From: Populus alba
Taxonomy: Eukaryota > Streptophyta > Magnoliopsida > Malpighiales > Salicaceae
NCBI RefSeq assembly: GCF_005239225.2
Contig: NC_133289.1
Coordinates: 2,983,501-3,047,500, forward strand
Length of the DNA stretch: 64,000 nucleotides
Direction: 5' to 3'
Within the stretch, counting starts at the first letter, position 1, and each line of letters begins with the position of its first letter. Below the pieces are notes generated by a model that had not been told where the DNA came from, made no database searches, and saw only the letters and a program-made list of their open reading frames with translations. Positions 41,901 to 52,270 of this stretch are shown piece by piece. A program made the translations under genes and the position numbers.

Positions 41901-44288
41901 GAGAGACCAATTCAGAGACTGCATTCTTATGTGCATTCACAAGCTGTTCAAATGTTGTCCCAGCAGACAGCAATTCCTCAAAACTTCCTGCCTGCATTAT
42001 CTGTCCACCTTCCATAACCTGGAAGGAAATTCACGATGAGTCTTCAGCACAAATCAAACTATTAACATCAAATTAAAATGGTTATAACAATACAGCTATT
42101 ACCAGAATCTTGTCAGCATCTGTGAGGAACTCAAGGTGATGCGTCACGAAAATGACAGTTTTGTCTTTGAGAGTAGCCGATATACATTTCTGTAATTAAA
42201 ACCTTTGAAAGTAAGTAACCTATCGTTGTTACCATAACGAACCATAATATCCAAAAACTTCAAAGGATAAGTGCAATGCATCGTTTGCTTAATACAATAA
42301 TAATTCACAGTAAAAGCAAAACTCTTGCTTATATCGGTTTCTAGCCTTCTAAGAAAGTAAACATCTAGTATTTTCTTACTTTGGAAAGGACTGCAGCTGT
42401 ATGGACATCCACTGCACTTAAAGAGTCATCGAGAATATAGATATCAGCATCTATGTAAACTGCCCTGGCAAGTTGAATTCTTTGCTTCTGTCCACCACTC
42501 AAATTATTCCCTCTTTGACCGATCTCCGTGAGATCACCATGGTTGAAACTGCTAATATCCTTATCTAAAGCACATGCTTTTGTAACCATGTCATATCTAG
42601 TTCTATCCATTGGCTCTCCACATAGTATGTTGTCACGAATGGTTCCACTCCGAATCCAAGGTGCTTGTGAAACATAAGCAATGGATCCAAACACATTTAC
42701 CTACAATACAACACGCGATCAAAATGAAAGAAAAAAACATTAGAATCTCCTATGAAGTACACAGTGTTAGTATGGTGTTTTTTAAACTTACTGATCCGGA
42801 TATCTTTGGTATTTCTCTGAGAATAGCGTATAGGAGTGATGTTTTACCAGAACCAACTGGACCACAAATTGCAATTTTCTGCCCCCTTTTAACCTCCAAG
42901 TTGATATCTTTTAGTACTAGAACAGCAGATTCTGGCTCCCAGCTAAAGTTACCTCCTTGTATTTCAACACATTTGTTTGAGCTCTTGTCTAAACTCTTTG
43001 ATGAAACTTGCATTTCCTCCACGTTGAGCTCATCTTCAAGCAAAAATGTGTTGAGGCGATCTACTGAAACCTTGGCTTGAATTAGTAAGGAAAGTGACTC
43101 GGGGATCCACCTCATAGGCTCTGACATACCTCGTAAAGTTGCTAATACTGTGAATATTGTCGCAGCGTTCAATGGGGTGCCTCTTATTAGTACACATCCA
43201 ATGAAGACAACTGCAGAGACAATAGTTGGTGACATCCAATACAGAACTGTGGTGTAGGGCCTTTTAGCTTGCATTTTAGCCAAGTATCTGTATTCTGTGC
43301 CTCTCAGCAAATCAATCGTGCTTTTGAATTTATCTTCCCATGATTGCAACTTGATGGTTTTCATGTTGTTCAAAGTTTCCATGGTGGCCCTCAGTCGTTC
43401 CTCTTGTGCAACCATGAACTGGGACTGATGCTTCTTATGTAGTTTAGCAAAGGGAATGTCAAGAATGATGACAACTAGGATGGGAACTAGACCAGGTAGC
43501 GCAGCAAGACCAACAACCTTGAAAATAATGCCAATTGAAAGAAACAGCTGCAAAACAAGACTCCATGCCCTGTGGAACCACCACAACGTATCCCCCATCC
43601 GATAAGCATCAAATGCGATGTAGTTCATAATCTCACCTGTTGAGTGCCTTTTCCTTCCTAAACTAGATAGTATCAGCTGCTTTTGGTAGATTGCTACCAT
43701 AATGGCTGATCTCATTCTCAAACCAGACCTCCTTGCGTTGAAGTAACAGTGCCTTTGGGATAAAGACTCCATAAACTTGATCACTGCTAAGCATCCCACA
43801 AGAACCAAACCTTTAGATGCGATTTTGCTCTCATTTTTTATGTATTGCACAAAGGCATAGAGAATTAAGGGCAATACCACGACAGCAATTGTCCTAACCA
43901 AGGCACAAACACCTACAAATAAGTTTTCTCTCCATTGAGTTATAGCTAAGGTTCGGAGAAGCAAGTTTTTGGCATTACTAGAGTTGAAGTCTCTACTGAG
44001 AGAACCCCATATGTATGAGAATCTCTTATATGCTACCTGGGATTCATCCTCAGGCAGGAGTGTGGGGATATCTTCAAGAACCAGTGGTTTTGAATAACCT
44101 AACTTCAATACTGGGTTGATCCAAGAAATTATTAAACGACTGATGACACCTGCTTGGCCTAGTTTTGATTCAGTACCTGCACCCTCTTTTTTCTCTCCTT
44201 CTCTATTTGATGGAAGCTTAAGAGAAATAGAGGTTGCAGAATCATGGTGATGGAATAGAGTTGACAAGTTTGAACACCATGGCACCAT
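39000..44288 (-). CDS. ABCC (MRP) transporter, ABCC8-like, without TMD0
   Basis: Eleven exons on the minus strand: 44288-42792, 42700-42380, 42189-42103, 42018-41368, 41018-40854, 40766-40475, 40394-40180, 40090-39785, 39679-39616, 39520-39281 and 39145-39000. All junctions are GT-AG and in phase, giving 1327 residues. Order: linker ([20 protein letters not shown]), TMD1, NBD1 (Walker [29 protein letters not shown]), an acidic linker with a 14-residue duplication, TMD2, NBD2 (GRTGSGKTT, degenerate WSIGQRQLL signature, [11 protein letters not shown]). NBD1 has Asp where NBD2 has the catalytic Glu, normal for ABCC. Full-length ABCCs are about 1450-1500 residues; the five-helix TMD0 is absent. 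An acceptor (TTTATTTAG) seven bases upstream of the ATG implies a leader intron or a lost exon. Family members export glutathione conjugates and organic anions, mostly at the tonoplast. Confidence 0.92.
41719..41802 (-). repeat. 42-bp tandem duplication in the ABCC linker
   Basis: Two adjacent 42-base units code for [14 protein letters not shown] and [14 protein letters not shown], between NBD1 and TMD2. Being a multiple of three, it keeps the frame. Confidence 0.9.
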
Positions 44289-45812
44289 ATTAACCTAAAT
44301 AAAAAGTTAAATGTTTAGCAGGTTGAATGCCCTAATCTAATATCCTCGAAATCTTAAGAATTACCAGTTCCATGAGAAACTGGTAACTTGCTCTAACAGA
44401 AAATCATAACAAAGAAGGGAAGAAAAGAGAAAAGAACAAAATATATGCCGTGCCTAAGGAATTTCAGGTTGTTCTTAATCAAACCATGTCGCCATTGTAG
44501 TCAGGTTTGCATGTGTTTACATGGGCTTGAGAAGCTGTGTAGATGATCGGAAGAGGAGGAAAGGGATGCAAGACAGTGAGATCATAACAAAACTGAGATA
44601 ATTCAATATTGCAAGTGTAGGTAAACGCAGGCACACATATGCCATCAAAATCCAAGGTATTTTATATGAGAATGTTGAATTAATGGCTAGCGGAGTCAGA
44701 GAAGCACCATATTTATAGTGCAATCCAGACAAACACGCCTAATATGCTAAAGCTAATGCATATATAAACACCATTGCAGTGTTGCATGCTAGTGGAGATA
44801 GCACTAAGTTTAATAATTCCTATATATGCGTGATTAAACATCAATGGAGTGAGCACATGATACCTAATATCAATTTACAGGAAACATTGATCTTATGCTG
44901 TCTGAGTCGGATGGAGGCGAAGAATGTTTTCTGCTGTTTTCGAAACTTTTATGGACCACTTCACTTTGAAACAACGTTAGTGGAACGCAATGAGGCTTTG
45001 TAAACCTTGTTACGGAGCACATTGTTGCGGCTTCTTAAAAAAGCTTCTTCAGCTAATCAATTCAGCAGGATTAGAATTTTGACTTTCCTCTTTTGTGGTG
45101 AATCGGATATTATTCTCTTTGTTCTCACGCCTGCTTTACCTTGTAATAAGTTCATCTTCTCTCAAGAGATACAGAAACTAAATAGATGTGATGCTGTTGG
45201 GTTTGCAGAAACTGAAGTTCATGAGCATTTAGATAGTATCTCCCACAACTGGATGAATGTATGCTAGAATATTTGAATAGCTTGATATTTGTCTTTTATG
45301 AAGTAATAAGACATATCTAGATTAAAAAAAATTTAATTACATCAAATCAGAATAATAACTTAAAAATATAATAATAAAAGATCTAATGGTTAATTGGGCT
45401 CATATTTTTCGAGTTGATTCCACTTTGAAAAAATCACTTTTGTTGTTTACTACACCATTGAATTTCCTAAAATTAGGGAAATAAGTTATTATTTGGATCA
45501 ATTTTTGTGATTTTTTTAAAATTATTTTGGATTTATTATTTATTTTAGATTATGTGTTAATTTTCTTTATCCCTTTGCATTTTATTTTTTTAAATGAAGT
45601 TTTCTGATTTATTTAAAAAATTTGTAAATTTATAAGGAGGCAAACACATTATTAGAATTATTTTTCGGCAACTATTTTGCTCATTAAAATTCTGTCTCTT
45701 ATATAATTGAACTGTTGTTGTCTTCCTAATTGGATGATTATCAATTAATTAATGATATTTATCGATCCATAAATAACCTTAAGTGGATTCCTCTGAAAGA
45801 GAGACTTCACCG
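44289..45812. other. Upstream region of the ABCC gene
   Basis: A minus-strand open frame at 44517-44732 has one hydrophobic stretch, but I cannot join it in phase to exon 1, and it is far shorter than a TMD0. It may be leader sequence. From 45270 to 45780 the DNA is AT-rich with no gene. Confidence 0.4.
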
Positions 45813-46032
45813 AATGTCACTGTCTACAACTGTAGGAACTCTGTGAGCTATGGTTATGGCAGTGCTTCCTGAGAACTCTTGCCTTCTTCTCTTTGTAAAA
45901 TCGCATCTGTTGCAGTGTCAATGGAAGCAGTTGCTTCATCTAACACCAGAATTCTATTCCTTCTAAGTAGAACTCTCCCATGGCAGAAAAGTTGCCGCGG
46001 CCCCACGCTCCATTTCTCTCCCTCATCACTAG
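45813..46032 (-). pseudogene. ABCC exon-10 relic (NBD2 end)
   Basis: Closely resembles exon 10 of the ABCC gene at 39281-39520 ([15 protein letters not shown], then [17 protein letters not shown]). After LQR the frame shifts and the rest ([14 protein letters not shown]) continues in another frame to a stop. No final exon follows. With 50883-50918 it forms one broken duplicate. Confidence 0.85.
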
Positions 46033-46129
46033 CTGCTGCTAACACATAGATTTACATGTCTTAGCAATGTTGAGACTTAAGAGATTTCCAATTATTTATA
46101 TTGGATTGCAAGCAACGTGATAATGTTTT

Positions 46130-46500
46130 TGTTGACAATTGTGTTGCTGTGTTTTGTGCAGGTGAAGGGATGCACAATCAAGAACAACAATGCTGGTATT
46201 GAAGAACACGAATTACACACAAGGTGTTTGATAAAATGTCTCAGTGAGTATTTCATTAACTGCATGTCTTTAAATACAACAAACCTCCCTAGTTATCAGC
46301 CACTAACTGTAGTGGATAATTTGCTGTCACTAGCCACTAACTGTAGTGGAGAATATGCTGCCACTAATCTCAGCAACAACATCAAAAAAACAAGGGATTT
46401 ACTTTAACAAAATCAAAACAGAAATGAAAGAAAAGAAAACAGACAATACTTGATTAAACAACATGAAACACTAGAGTTAAAAAATGTCAATTGTCTAACA
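46130..46500 (-). repeat. 3' LTR of the copia element
   Basis: 371 bp, with inverted ends TGTTGACAATTG...CAATTGTCTAACA. Its coding-strand start (TGTTAG) supplies the last codon and stop of pol. Confidence 0.95.
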
Positions 46501-49483
46501 CTCCTCCTTGACATTTTGACGACAAATTCCAATCATTTGTCTTAATGTCTCAAATCTCTCTTTAGGTAGTGGTTTGGTAAATATATCTGCAAGTTGTTCT
46601 TCGGAAGAACAATGAATCAGCATCACTTCATTAGATTGTTGAACTTCTCTAATAAAATGAAACTTGATTTTGATATGCTTTGTACGTCCATGAAAGACTG
46701 GATTCTTTGAAATTGATACTGCAGAACTGTTATCACACATGATTTTAGTAGCTTCAACCTGTTCATGTCCCAAATCCTTTAACATTTTCCTCAACCAAAT
46801 TGCTTGGTTGACAGCAGCGGCAGCAGCAATGTACTCTGCTTCTGCAGTGGATTGAGCTGTTGTCTCTTGCTTCTTTGAACTCCAGGTGAAGACACCTGAA
46901 TTGAGTGAGAATAAATACCCTGAAGTGCTTCTTGAATCATCAACACAGCCTCCCCAGTCACTGTCAGTATAGCCTTTTAGTTCCACAACCCCTTCTGATG
47001 ATCTTGGACAGAAAATACCAAGATCAATGGTACCTTTGATGTATCTAAGTATCCTTTTTGCTGCAATGAAATGAGTCTCCCTTGGAGAATGCATGAACCT
47101 TGAAAGAATACTCACAGCAAATAATATGTCAGGTCTACTTGCTGTAAGATATTGAAGGCTGCCAATTAAGCCTCTATACAAACTTTCATCCACTTTTTCA
47201 GATTCATCATCCTTGCTAAGCTTGATACTTGTTGTCATAGGAGTCCCCACTGGTTTACAATCCTCCATTTTGAATCTTTTTAGGATGTCTGAAGCATACT
47301 TCTTTTGGCATGTAAAAATGCCATTGCTGGATTGCATCACTTCCATTCCAAGGAAGTAATTCATCATTCCAAGGTCAGACATCTCAAACATCTTCTTCAT
47401 TTCATCTTTGAACTCTTGGATCATTCCAAGTTCACTTCCTGTGATAAGCATATCATCTACGTAAATAGATACAATTAGAAAATGATTACCACATGATTTC
47501 ACATACAAAGTTGCTTCATTTTGGCTTCTGCTGAACCCAAGTTGAAGCAGATGTGTGTCCATTCTGTCATACCAAGCTCGGGGAGCTTGTTTTAACCCAT
47601 ACAAGGCCTTCTTAAGTAGATACACATGATCTTCTTTATCTTTAACAGCATACCCATCGGGTTGCTCTACAAAGATTTCTTCAGGAAGAAATCCATTCAA
47701 GAAGGCAGACTTGACATCAAGTTGGTGAATCTGCCAAGAGTTATGTGCTGCAAGTGTAATGAGAAGTCTAATAGTATCATACCTTGCTACTGGAGCAAAG
47801 GTCTCTAGGTAGTCCACACCATATTGTTGAGCATAGCCCTTTACCACCAATCTAGCCTTGTGTTTGCATACTGACCCATCTGAATTGAGTTTTGTTTTGA
47901 AAACCCATCTTACACCTATCACCTTGCGATGCTGGCCTTTCAATCAGCTGCCATGTTGCATTTTTGTTGATCATTTCCATTTCTGCCTCCATTGCTCTCC
48001 TCCATGCTGGAAATTCTTGAGCTTCAGTATAGCTGGTTGGTTCTAGGATTGTCATGTTGCATCTTAAGTGAATATCTTCCAATGATCTTGTGCCTCTAAC
48101 TGGAAAATCATCCACTGATTCATCAGCTACTGGCTGGGGCTGAATGGTGAATGGTTGATTAGAAATCATATTTTTCTGATGTTCCCAATCCCATGTGATT
48201 GCTTCATCAACCTTCACATCTCTGCTGAGAATTACCTTCTCTGTTTGTAAGCAAAGAATTCTGTATCCTTTGGTTGTTATTCCATAACCCACAAGAACTC
48301 CCTTTTGAGCTTTGTTGTCAAGTTTGCTCCTCTTTGGCTCAGCTATATGATAATAGCATATGCTGCCAAAGATTCGAAGATGATCTACAGCAGGTTTAAC
48401 ACCATTCCAGCCTTCGTATGGTGTCTTGTCCTCCAGTGCTTTGGTTGGAAGTCGGTTCAGCAAGTAAACAGAGGTATTGACTGCCTCTGCCCATAATTTG
48501 TTTGGCATTTTCTTTTCAAGTAAGAGACATCTAGCCATCTCCATTACTGTCCTGTTCTTCCACTCACATACACCATTTTGTTGTGGTGTGTATGGTGTAG
48601 TGTACTGGTGCACAATGCCTCTGCTGTTGCAAAACTCAAGAAACTGATTTGAAGTATATTCAGTACCATTGTCAGATCTTAAGCATTTAATTAGCATGTC
48701 ACTTTGATTCTCAACTAAAGCTTTGAATGTTTGAAAGATTGTAAATACTTCACTCTTAAATTTGATGAAATACACCCAACACATCCTAGTATAATCATCA
48801 ATAAAGAGAATGAAATACTTGTTACCACATAATGAGGCTGTCTTCATAGGTCCACACACGTCAGTGTGGATGAGCTGAAGTTTTTGGCTGGCTCTCCATG
48901 CTTGCCTTTTAGGAAATGGTGGCCTTGATTGCTTGCCAAGTTGACATGTTTCACACAATTGAATCTCACCATTCAATGTGGGCAATGCTTCAACCATTTC
49001 CTTTTGTTTCAAAATTGACAAGCCCTTTTGATTGAAATGTCCAAATCTTTTATGCCAAAGATTTGAAACATCCTGAGTAACACTCACATATGCATGATTG
49101 GATACTTTATCCCAGTCAACAACAAAGCTTCTGTTTTTCATCTTTACACAGAACATTTGTTCTCCAGAAGGATCAAAGATAATGCATTTATGATCCTTAA
49201 ACTGAAGAGAATAGTTTTTCTCCATCATTTGTCCAACACTCAACAAATTTTGACTGATTTCAGGTATAAATAACACATCAGGAATGATTTTGATACCTGA
49301 ACTTGTTTGAACATTTACTGACCCTCTGCCTTTGACCTCTAGAAATTCTCCATTGCCAACCTTTACTCTGGATTTGTAAGATTCATCAAGGGTTTTGAAC
49401 ATTCCAGCATCATTGCACAAAATGATGTGTGCATCCACTGTCAATAAGCCAAGTATCAGCTGGATCATTTGTTTGAGAAACAA
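46495..49483 (-). pseudogene. Copia pol (protease, integrase, RT, RNase H), frame-broken
   Basis: Integrase part, 49483-47852 frame: zinc-finger HHCC region (HKRFGHFN ... CETCQLGK), catalytic D/D/E around HTDVCGP, SDNGTEY and PQQNGVCEWKNR. Reverse transcriptase and RNase H, 47943-46495 frame: start WVFKTKLN, SAFLNG, active site YVDDM, then DSDWGGC and TAEAEYIAA of RNase H. The two frames overlap but are offset near 47930, after LIERPA. The protease Asp-Ser-Gly motif lies near 49420-49450 in a third frame, with a break on each side. Each is a small indel relative to normal copia pol. Confidence 0.92.
46501..46509 (-). other. Polypurine tract
   Basis: AAGGAGGAG on the minus strand, directly next to the 3' LTR; it primes plus-strand DNA synthesis and also codes for the last residues of pol. 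Confidence 0.8.
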
Positions 49484-50430
49484 GTGACAGCAAAGAATTG
49501 CTCCTCCTGTGTATCAACTTCATCTGCTAGGTGAGCTTGTTGAGGTTTTGGATCTGATTTTTTGAACTTGCAGACCTTTGTGATGTGCCCTGATTGCTTG
49601 CAATTTCCACAAATTGCATCTGGCCTCCACCAACAATATTTTTCTGAATGTGTGTTTCTTTTGTAGTGAGTGCAAGGAGGAAACTTCTTTTGTTTTGAAG
49701 CTTCACTAGTGCTGCCCCCTTCATTTCTGCCTTTGAATCTCAGATTAGGCAACTTCTTTCCTTTTCCAGCTTGTTGTTTTTGCACATAAAAGGCTCCTTC
49801 AGTCAATCTGTCTTGCCTGATTGTTCTTCGTTGCTCCTGTGCTTGAAGAGCACTCATTAGTTCACCTAATGAGATTTTACTGAGGTCCTTTGATTCTTCT
49901 AGAGAGGAGATTTTGGATTCAAACCTCTCAGGAAGAGTCACAAGAACCTTCTCCACAATCCTACTGTCAGGAAAGTCTTCTCCAAGTAATCTGATGTTGT
50001 TGATAATTAGTGAAATTCGATCAGAATACTTAGAGATTGTTTCATCTTCTTGCATGTTAAGTGCCTCAAAATCTCTCTTCAAATTCAGCACTTGCATTTG
50101 CCTTGTTCTATCACTGCCTTGGTATTCTTCTTTTAGTTTGTTCCAAGCCTCTTTGGCTGAATTACATGCCATAATTCTGTAGAAAATGCTTTCTGCCACA
50201 GCATTTTGGATGATTGATTTCGCCTTGGATTTCTTTGCCTTTTCCTCACTACTGAACTTGATTTGAGCCATAGTGGGATTTGTTGGTAAGGGAGCTATTG
50301 GTTTGTCTTCGGAAACAATTTCCCAAAAATCATAAGCTTCAAGAAAAGCTTGCATCTTCACTGACCAAATATGGTAGTTTTCACCAGTAAATATAATGGG
50401 GGAGTTTAAAAGTAAGTTGTTGGATGTCAT
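49465..50430 (-). CDS. Copia gag protein
   Basis: About 321 residues from the ATG at 50430, 63 bases after the 5' LTR. The N-terminus (TFSGENYHIWSVKMQ-like: here IFTGENYHIWSVKMQ) and the middle (EAWNKLKEEYQGSDRTRQMQ) are typical of plant copia gag (UBN2-type). A CCHC zinc knuckle, CGNCKQSGHITKVC, lies near the C-terminus. It stops shortly before protease. The frame is open further upstream into the LTR, but the ATG at 50430 fits the family start (MTSNN). Confidence 0.9.
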   Translation of the reverse strand: MTSNNLLLNSPIIFTGENYHIWSVKMQAFLEAYDFWEIVSEDKPIAPLPTNPTMAQIKFSSEEKAKKSKAKSIIQNAVAESIFYRIMACNSAKEAWNKLKEEYQGSDRTRQMQVLNLKRDFEALNMQEDETISKYSDRISLIINNIRLLGEDFPDSRIVEKVLVTLPERFESKISSLEESKDLSKISLGELMSALQAQEQRRTIRQDRLTEGAFYVQKQQAGKGKKLPNLRFKGRNEGGSTSEASKQKKFPPCTHYKRNTHSEKYCWWRPDAICGNCKQSGHITKVCKFKKSDPKPQQAHLADEVDTQEEQFFAVTCFSNK

Positions 50431-50480
50431 TTTTGAGATTTTGAAAAAAAAAGGTGTTTTGGTCCTGTAAGATCTGAGAT

Positions 50481-50492
50481 GCTCTGATACCA
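50481..50492 (-). other. Primer-binding site (initiator Met tRNA)
   Basis: TGGTATCAGAGC on the minus strand, one base after the 5' LTR: a perfect match to the 3' end complement of plant tRNA-iMet. Confidence 0.92.
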
Positions 50493-50493
50493 C

Positions 50494-50864
50494 TGTTGAC
50501 AATTGTGTTGCTGTGTTTTGTGCAGGTGAAGGGATGCACAATCAAGAACAACAATGCTGGTATTGAAGAACACGAATTACACACAAGGTGTTTGATAAAA
50601 TGTCTCAGTGAGTATTTCATTAACTGCATGTCTTTAAATACAACAAACCTCCCTAGTTATCAGCCACTAACTGTAGTGGATAATTTGCTGTCACTAGCCA
50701 CTAACTGTAGTGGAGAATATGCTGCCACTAATCTCAGCAACAACATCAAAAAAACAAGGGATTTACTTTAACAAAATCAAAACAGAAATGAAAGAAAAGA
50801 AAACAGACAATACTTGATTAAACAACATGAAACACTAGAGTTAAAAAATGACAATTGTCTAACA
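50494..50864 (-). repeat. 5' LTR of the copia element
   Basis: 371 bp, nearly identical to 46130-46500. Holds the promoter of the element; no clear TATA is assigned. Confidence 0.95.
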
Positions 50865-50882
50865 ATTTTCCCTGCGTCACCT

Positions 50883-50918
50883 GATGATTCCAAAAGCCTG
50901 GAAAGGTTGGTGATTCTA
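50883..50918 (-). pseudogene. ABCC exon-9 relic
   Basis: On the minus strand, CAACCTTTCCAGGCTTTTGG then AATCATCAG|GTGACG matches the 3' end of ABCC exon 9 (39616-39679) including its donor site. The 5' half is replaced by repeat-like sequence. It is the other flank of the copia insertion. Confidence 0.75.
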
Positions 50919-51840
50919 GTGTTCTTAAAATCGGTCTGGCTTAACAATTTAACCCGGTTATTTATTGATTTAGAGGATGTTTGAATGGGAGGTAGCTTGT
51001 GCCTTTTTGAGTAAAAAACATGTTTTTGTAGCTTTTAGAGGTGTGGTTTGTACTTAAAAAATATTGTACCTTTAACAAAAAGTCACTACATCTCTAAACC
51101 AAACACACTCTTAAAACCTTTCTCAAACCAAGTTTTATATTACATTGGGAGGAGGGGGTTGACTTGGTCAATCCCATGATCTAGTCATCATACTAAAAAA
51201 AAAATCAAGTGAGATTAAAAAAATCAAAACGATATTATTTTAATTTTTTTATATATATAATATTGAAATGATAATATTTTAGATTAATCTGAACTGAATT
51301 ATATATTCCATGTCTTGAGATTTGAAACTGAGTCATAGGTTAGATTGAAAGTAAATATTATTTATTTTGTTAATGATTCCAAAAACAAAATATTATTATT
51401 CTCAAAATAAATGTCAATTTATTTAATTAATATGCAAATTGGTAACTATGGGTAAAATATATCTTTTTTTGTCAACATAAATTCATCAATCTTCCGTATC
51501 TTGTCCAATAATTTAAAATTTTCAATATCATTCCTATGGTTTTATAAAAGTTTCAATTTTACACTTCACTACTACATAAGTAAACATTTTATATTTCATA
51601 TCTTTTTCTACTTTATTATTTAAATATTTTTCCTCTTAAATCCTTATATATTTTCTAATATCTCGAAAAATTAATTAAAGTGTTAAAAAAGAACCCTTCT
51701 GATGTTTAATGGTTAGGGGTGGAGGGGTAAAAATCGCAAAATTAAAACAATAGGGGTGGAAATGGAATATTAATGAACCTGTAAGACCAAAAATAAAGTT
51801 TACCCTTTAATTAGCTTTCACTCCATATTAGAGTTCTATG
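50919..51840. other. AT-rich intergenic DNA
   Basis: Begins with repeat-like sequence (GTTCTTAAAATCGGTCTGG, AACCCGG) similar in style to the TIR elements elsewhere in the window. No gene. Confidence 0.4.
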
Positions 51841-51876
51841 CGTGGAGTTTTGAAAGATGAAATTTATTCAGAGTCA

Positions 51877-51902
51877 AGCCCAAGGCTTAATAATATAGCC
51901 CA
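51877..51902 (+). promoter_or_regulatory. Paired site II elements upstream of EMG1
   Basis: AGCCCA (TGGGCT on the other strand) at 51877-51882 and 51897-51902, exactly 20 bases apart and about 370-395 bases before the start codon. Confidence 0.6.
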
Positions 51903-51957
51903 AGCCATTTTCAAGTAAAACTTTGTGAGCCTGAACATGGAAGCTAGCCCCACCAAT

Positions 51958-51966
51958 AAACCCTAA
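51958..51966 (+). promoter_or_regulatory. Telo-box upstream of EMG1
   Basis: AAACCCTAA about 56 bases after the site II pair. The telo-box plus site II pair is the standard signature of plant ribosomal and nucleolar genes. A C/T-rich stretch just downstream fits a transcription start and TOP-like leader. Confidence 0.65.
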
Positions 51967-52270
51967 GAATATCTACTCATCTGCTTCATCTACTACCTCT
52001 CCGCTCCTAAAACCTTTAACACGTCCTAACCACTCTCATCTCTCTGCCTCTTCTACTCTCACTGGGCAACTTTTTCTTTGGGTATGCAACTGACGTTCTC
52101 TTTTTAGATTATTTAAAGGTTTTCTTCTATACACAGATGGGTTTTTTCTTGTTTGAGAAAGTTCTAGCACTCTTTCTTTAATGAGAAAGTGGGTTGAATT
52201 TGCAAATTTGATCAGTCGTTTTTCCTTTTGTTTTTCAGTGTGAAGGATAAGGTTATTGTGAGTGAAGAAA

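Larger units (their letters stand above)
46130..50864 (-). mobile_element. Full-length Ty1/copia retrotransposon
   Basis: 4735 bp, transcribed from the minus strand: LTR, primer site, gag, protease, integrase, RT and RNase H (the copia order), purine tract, LTR. The two 371-bp LTRs differ at one position that I could find (46488 T versus 50852 A), implying recent insertion. It lies between homologues of ABCC exons 9 and 10. Flanking five bases are GTTTT and ATTTT, an imperfect target duplication. Pol carries three frame breaks, so this copy cannot encode a complete polyprotein as read. Confidence 0.95.

Noticed and set aside
44517..44732. Hydrophobic minus-strand frame as TMD0 of the ABCC gene
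   Set aside because: Only one clear hydrophobic stretch, and no splice pair joins it in phase to exon 1.
46117..46407. 96-codon plus-strand frame, also at 50496-50771
   Set aside because: Identical in both copies because it lies inside the two LTRs; antisense to the element, no known product.
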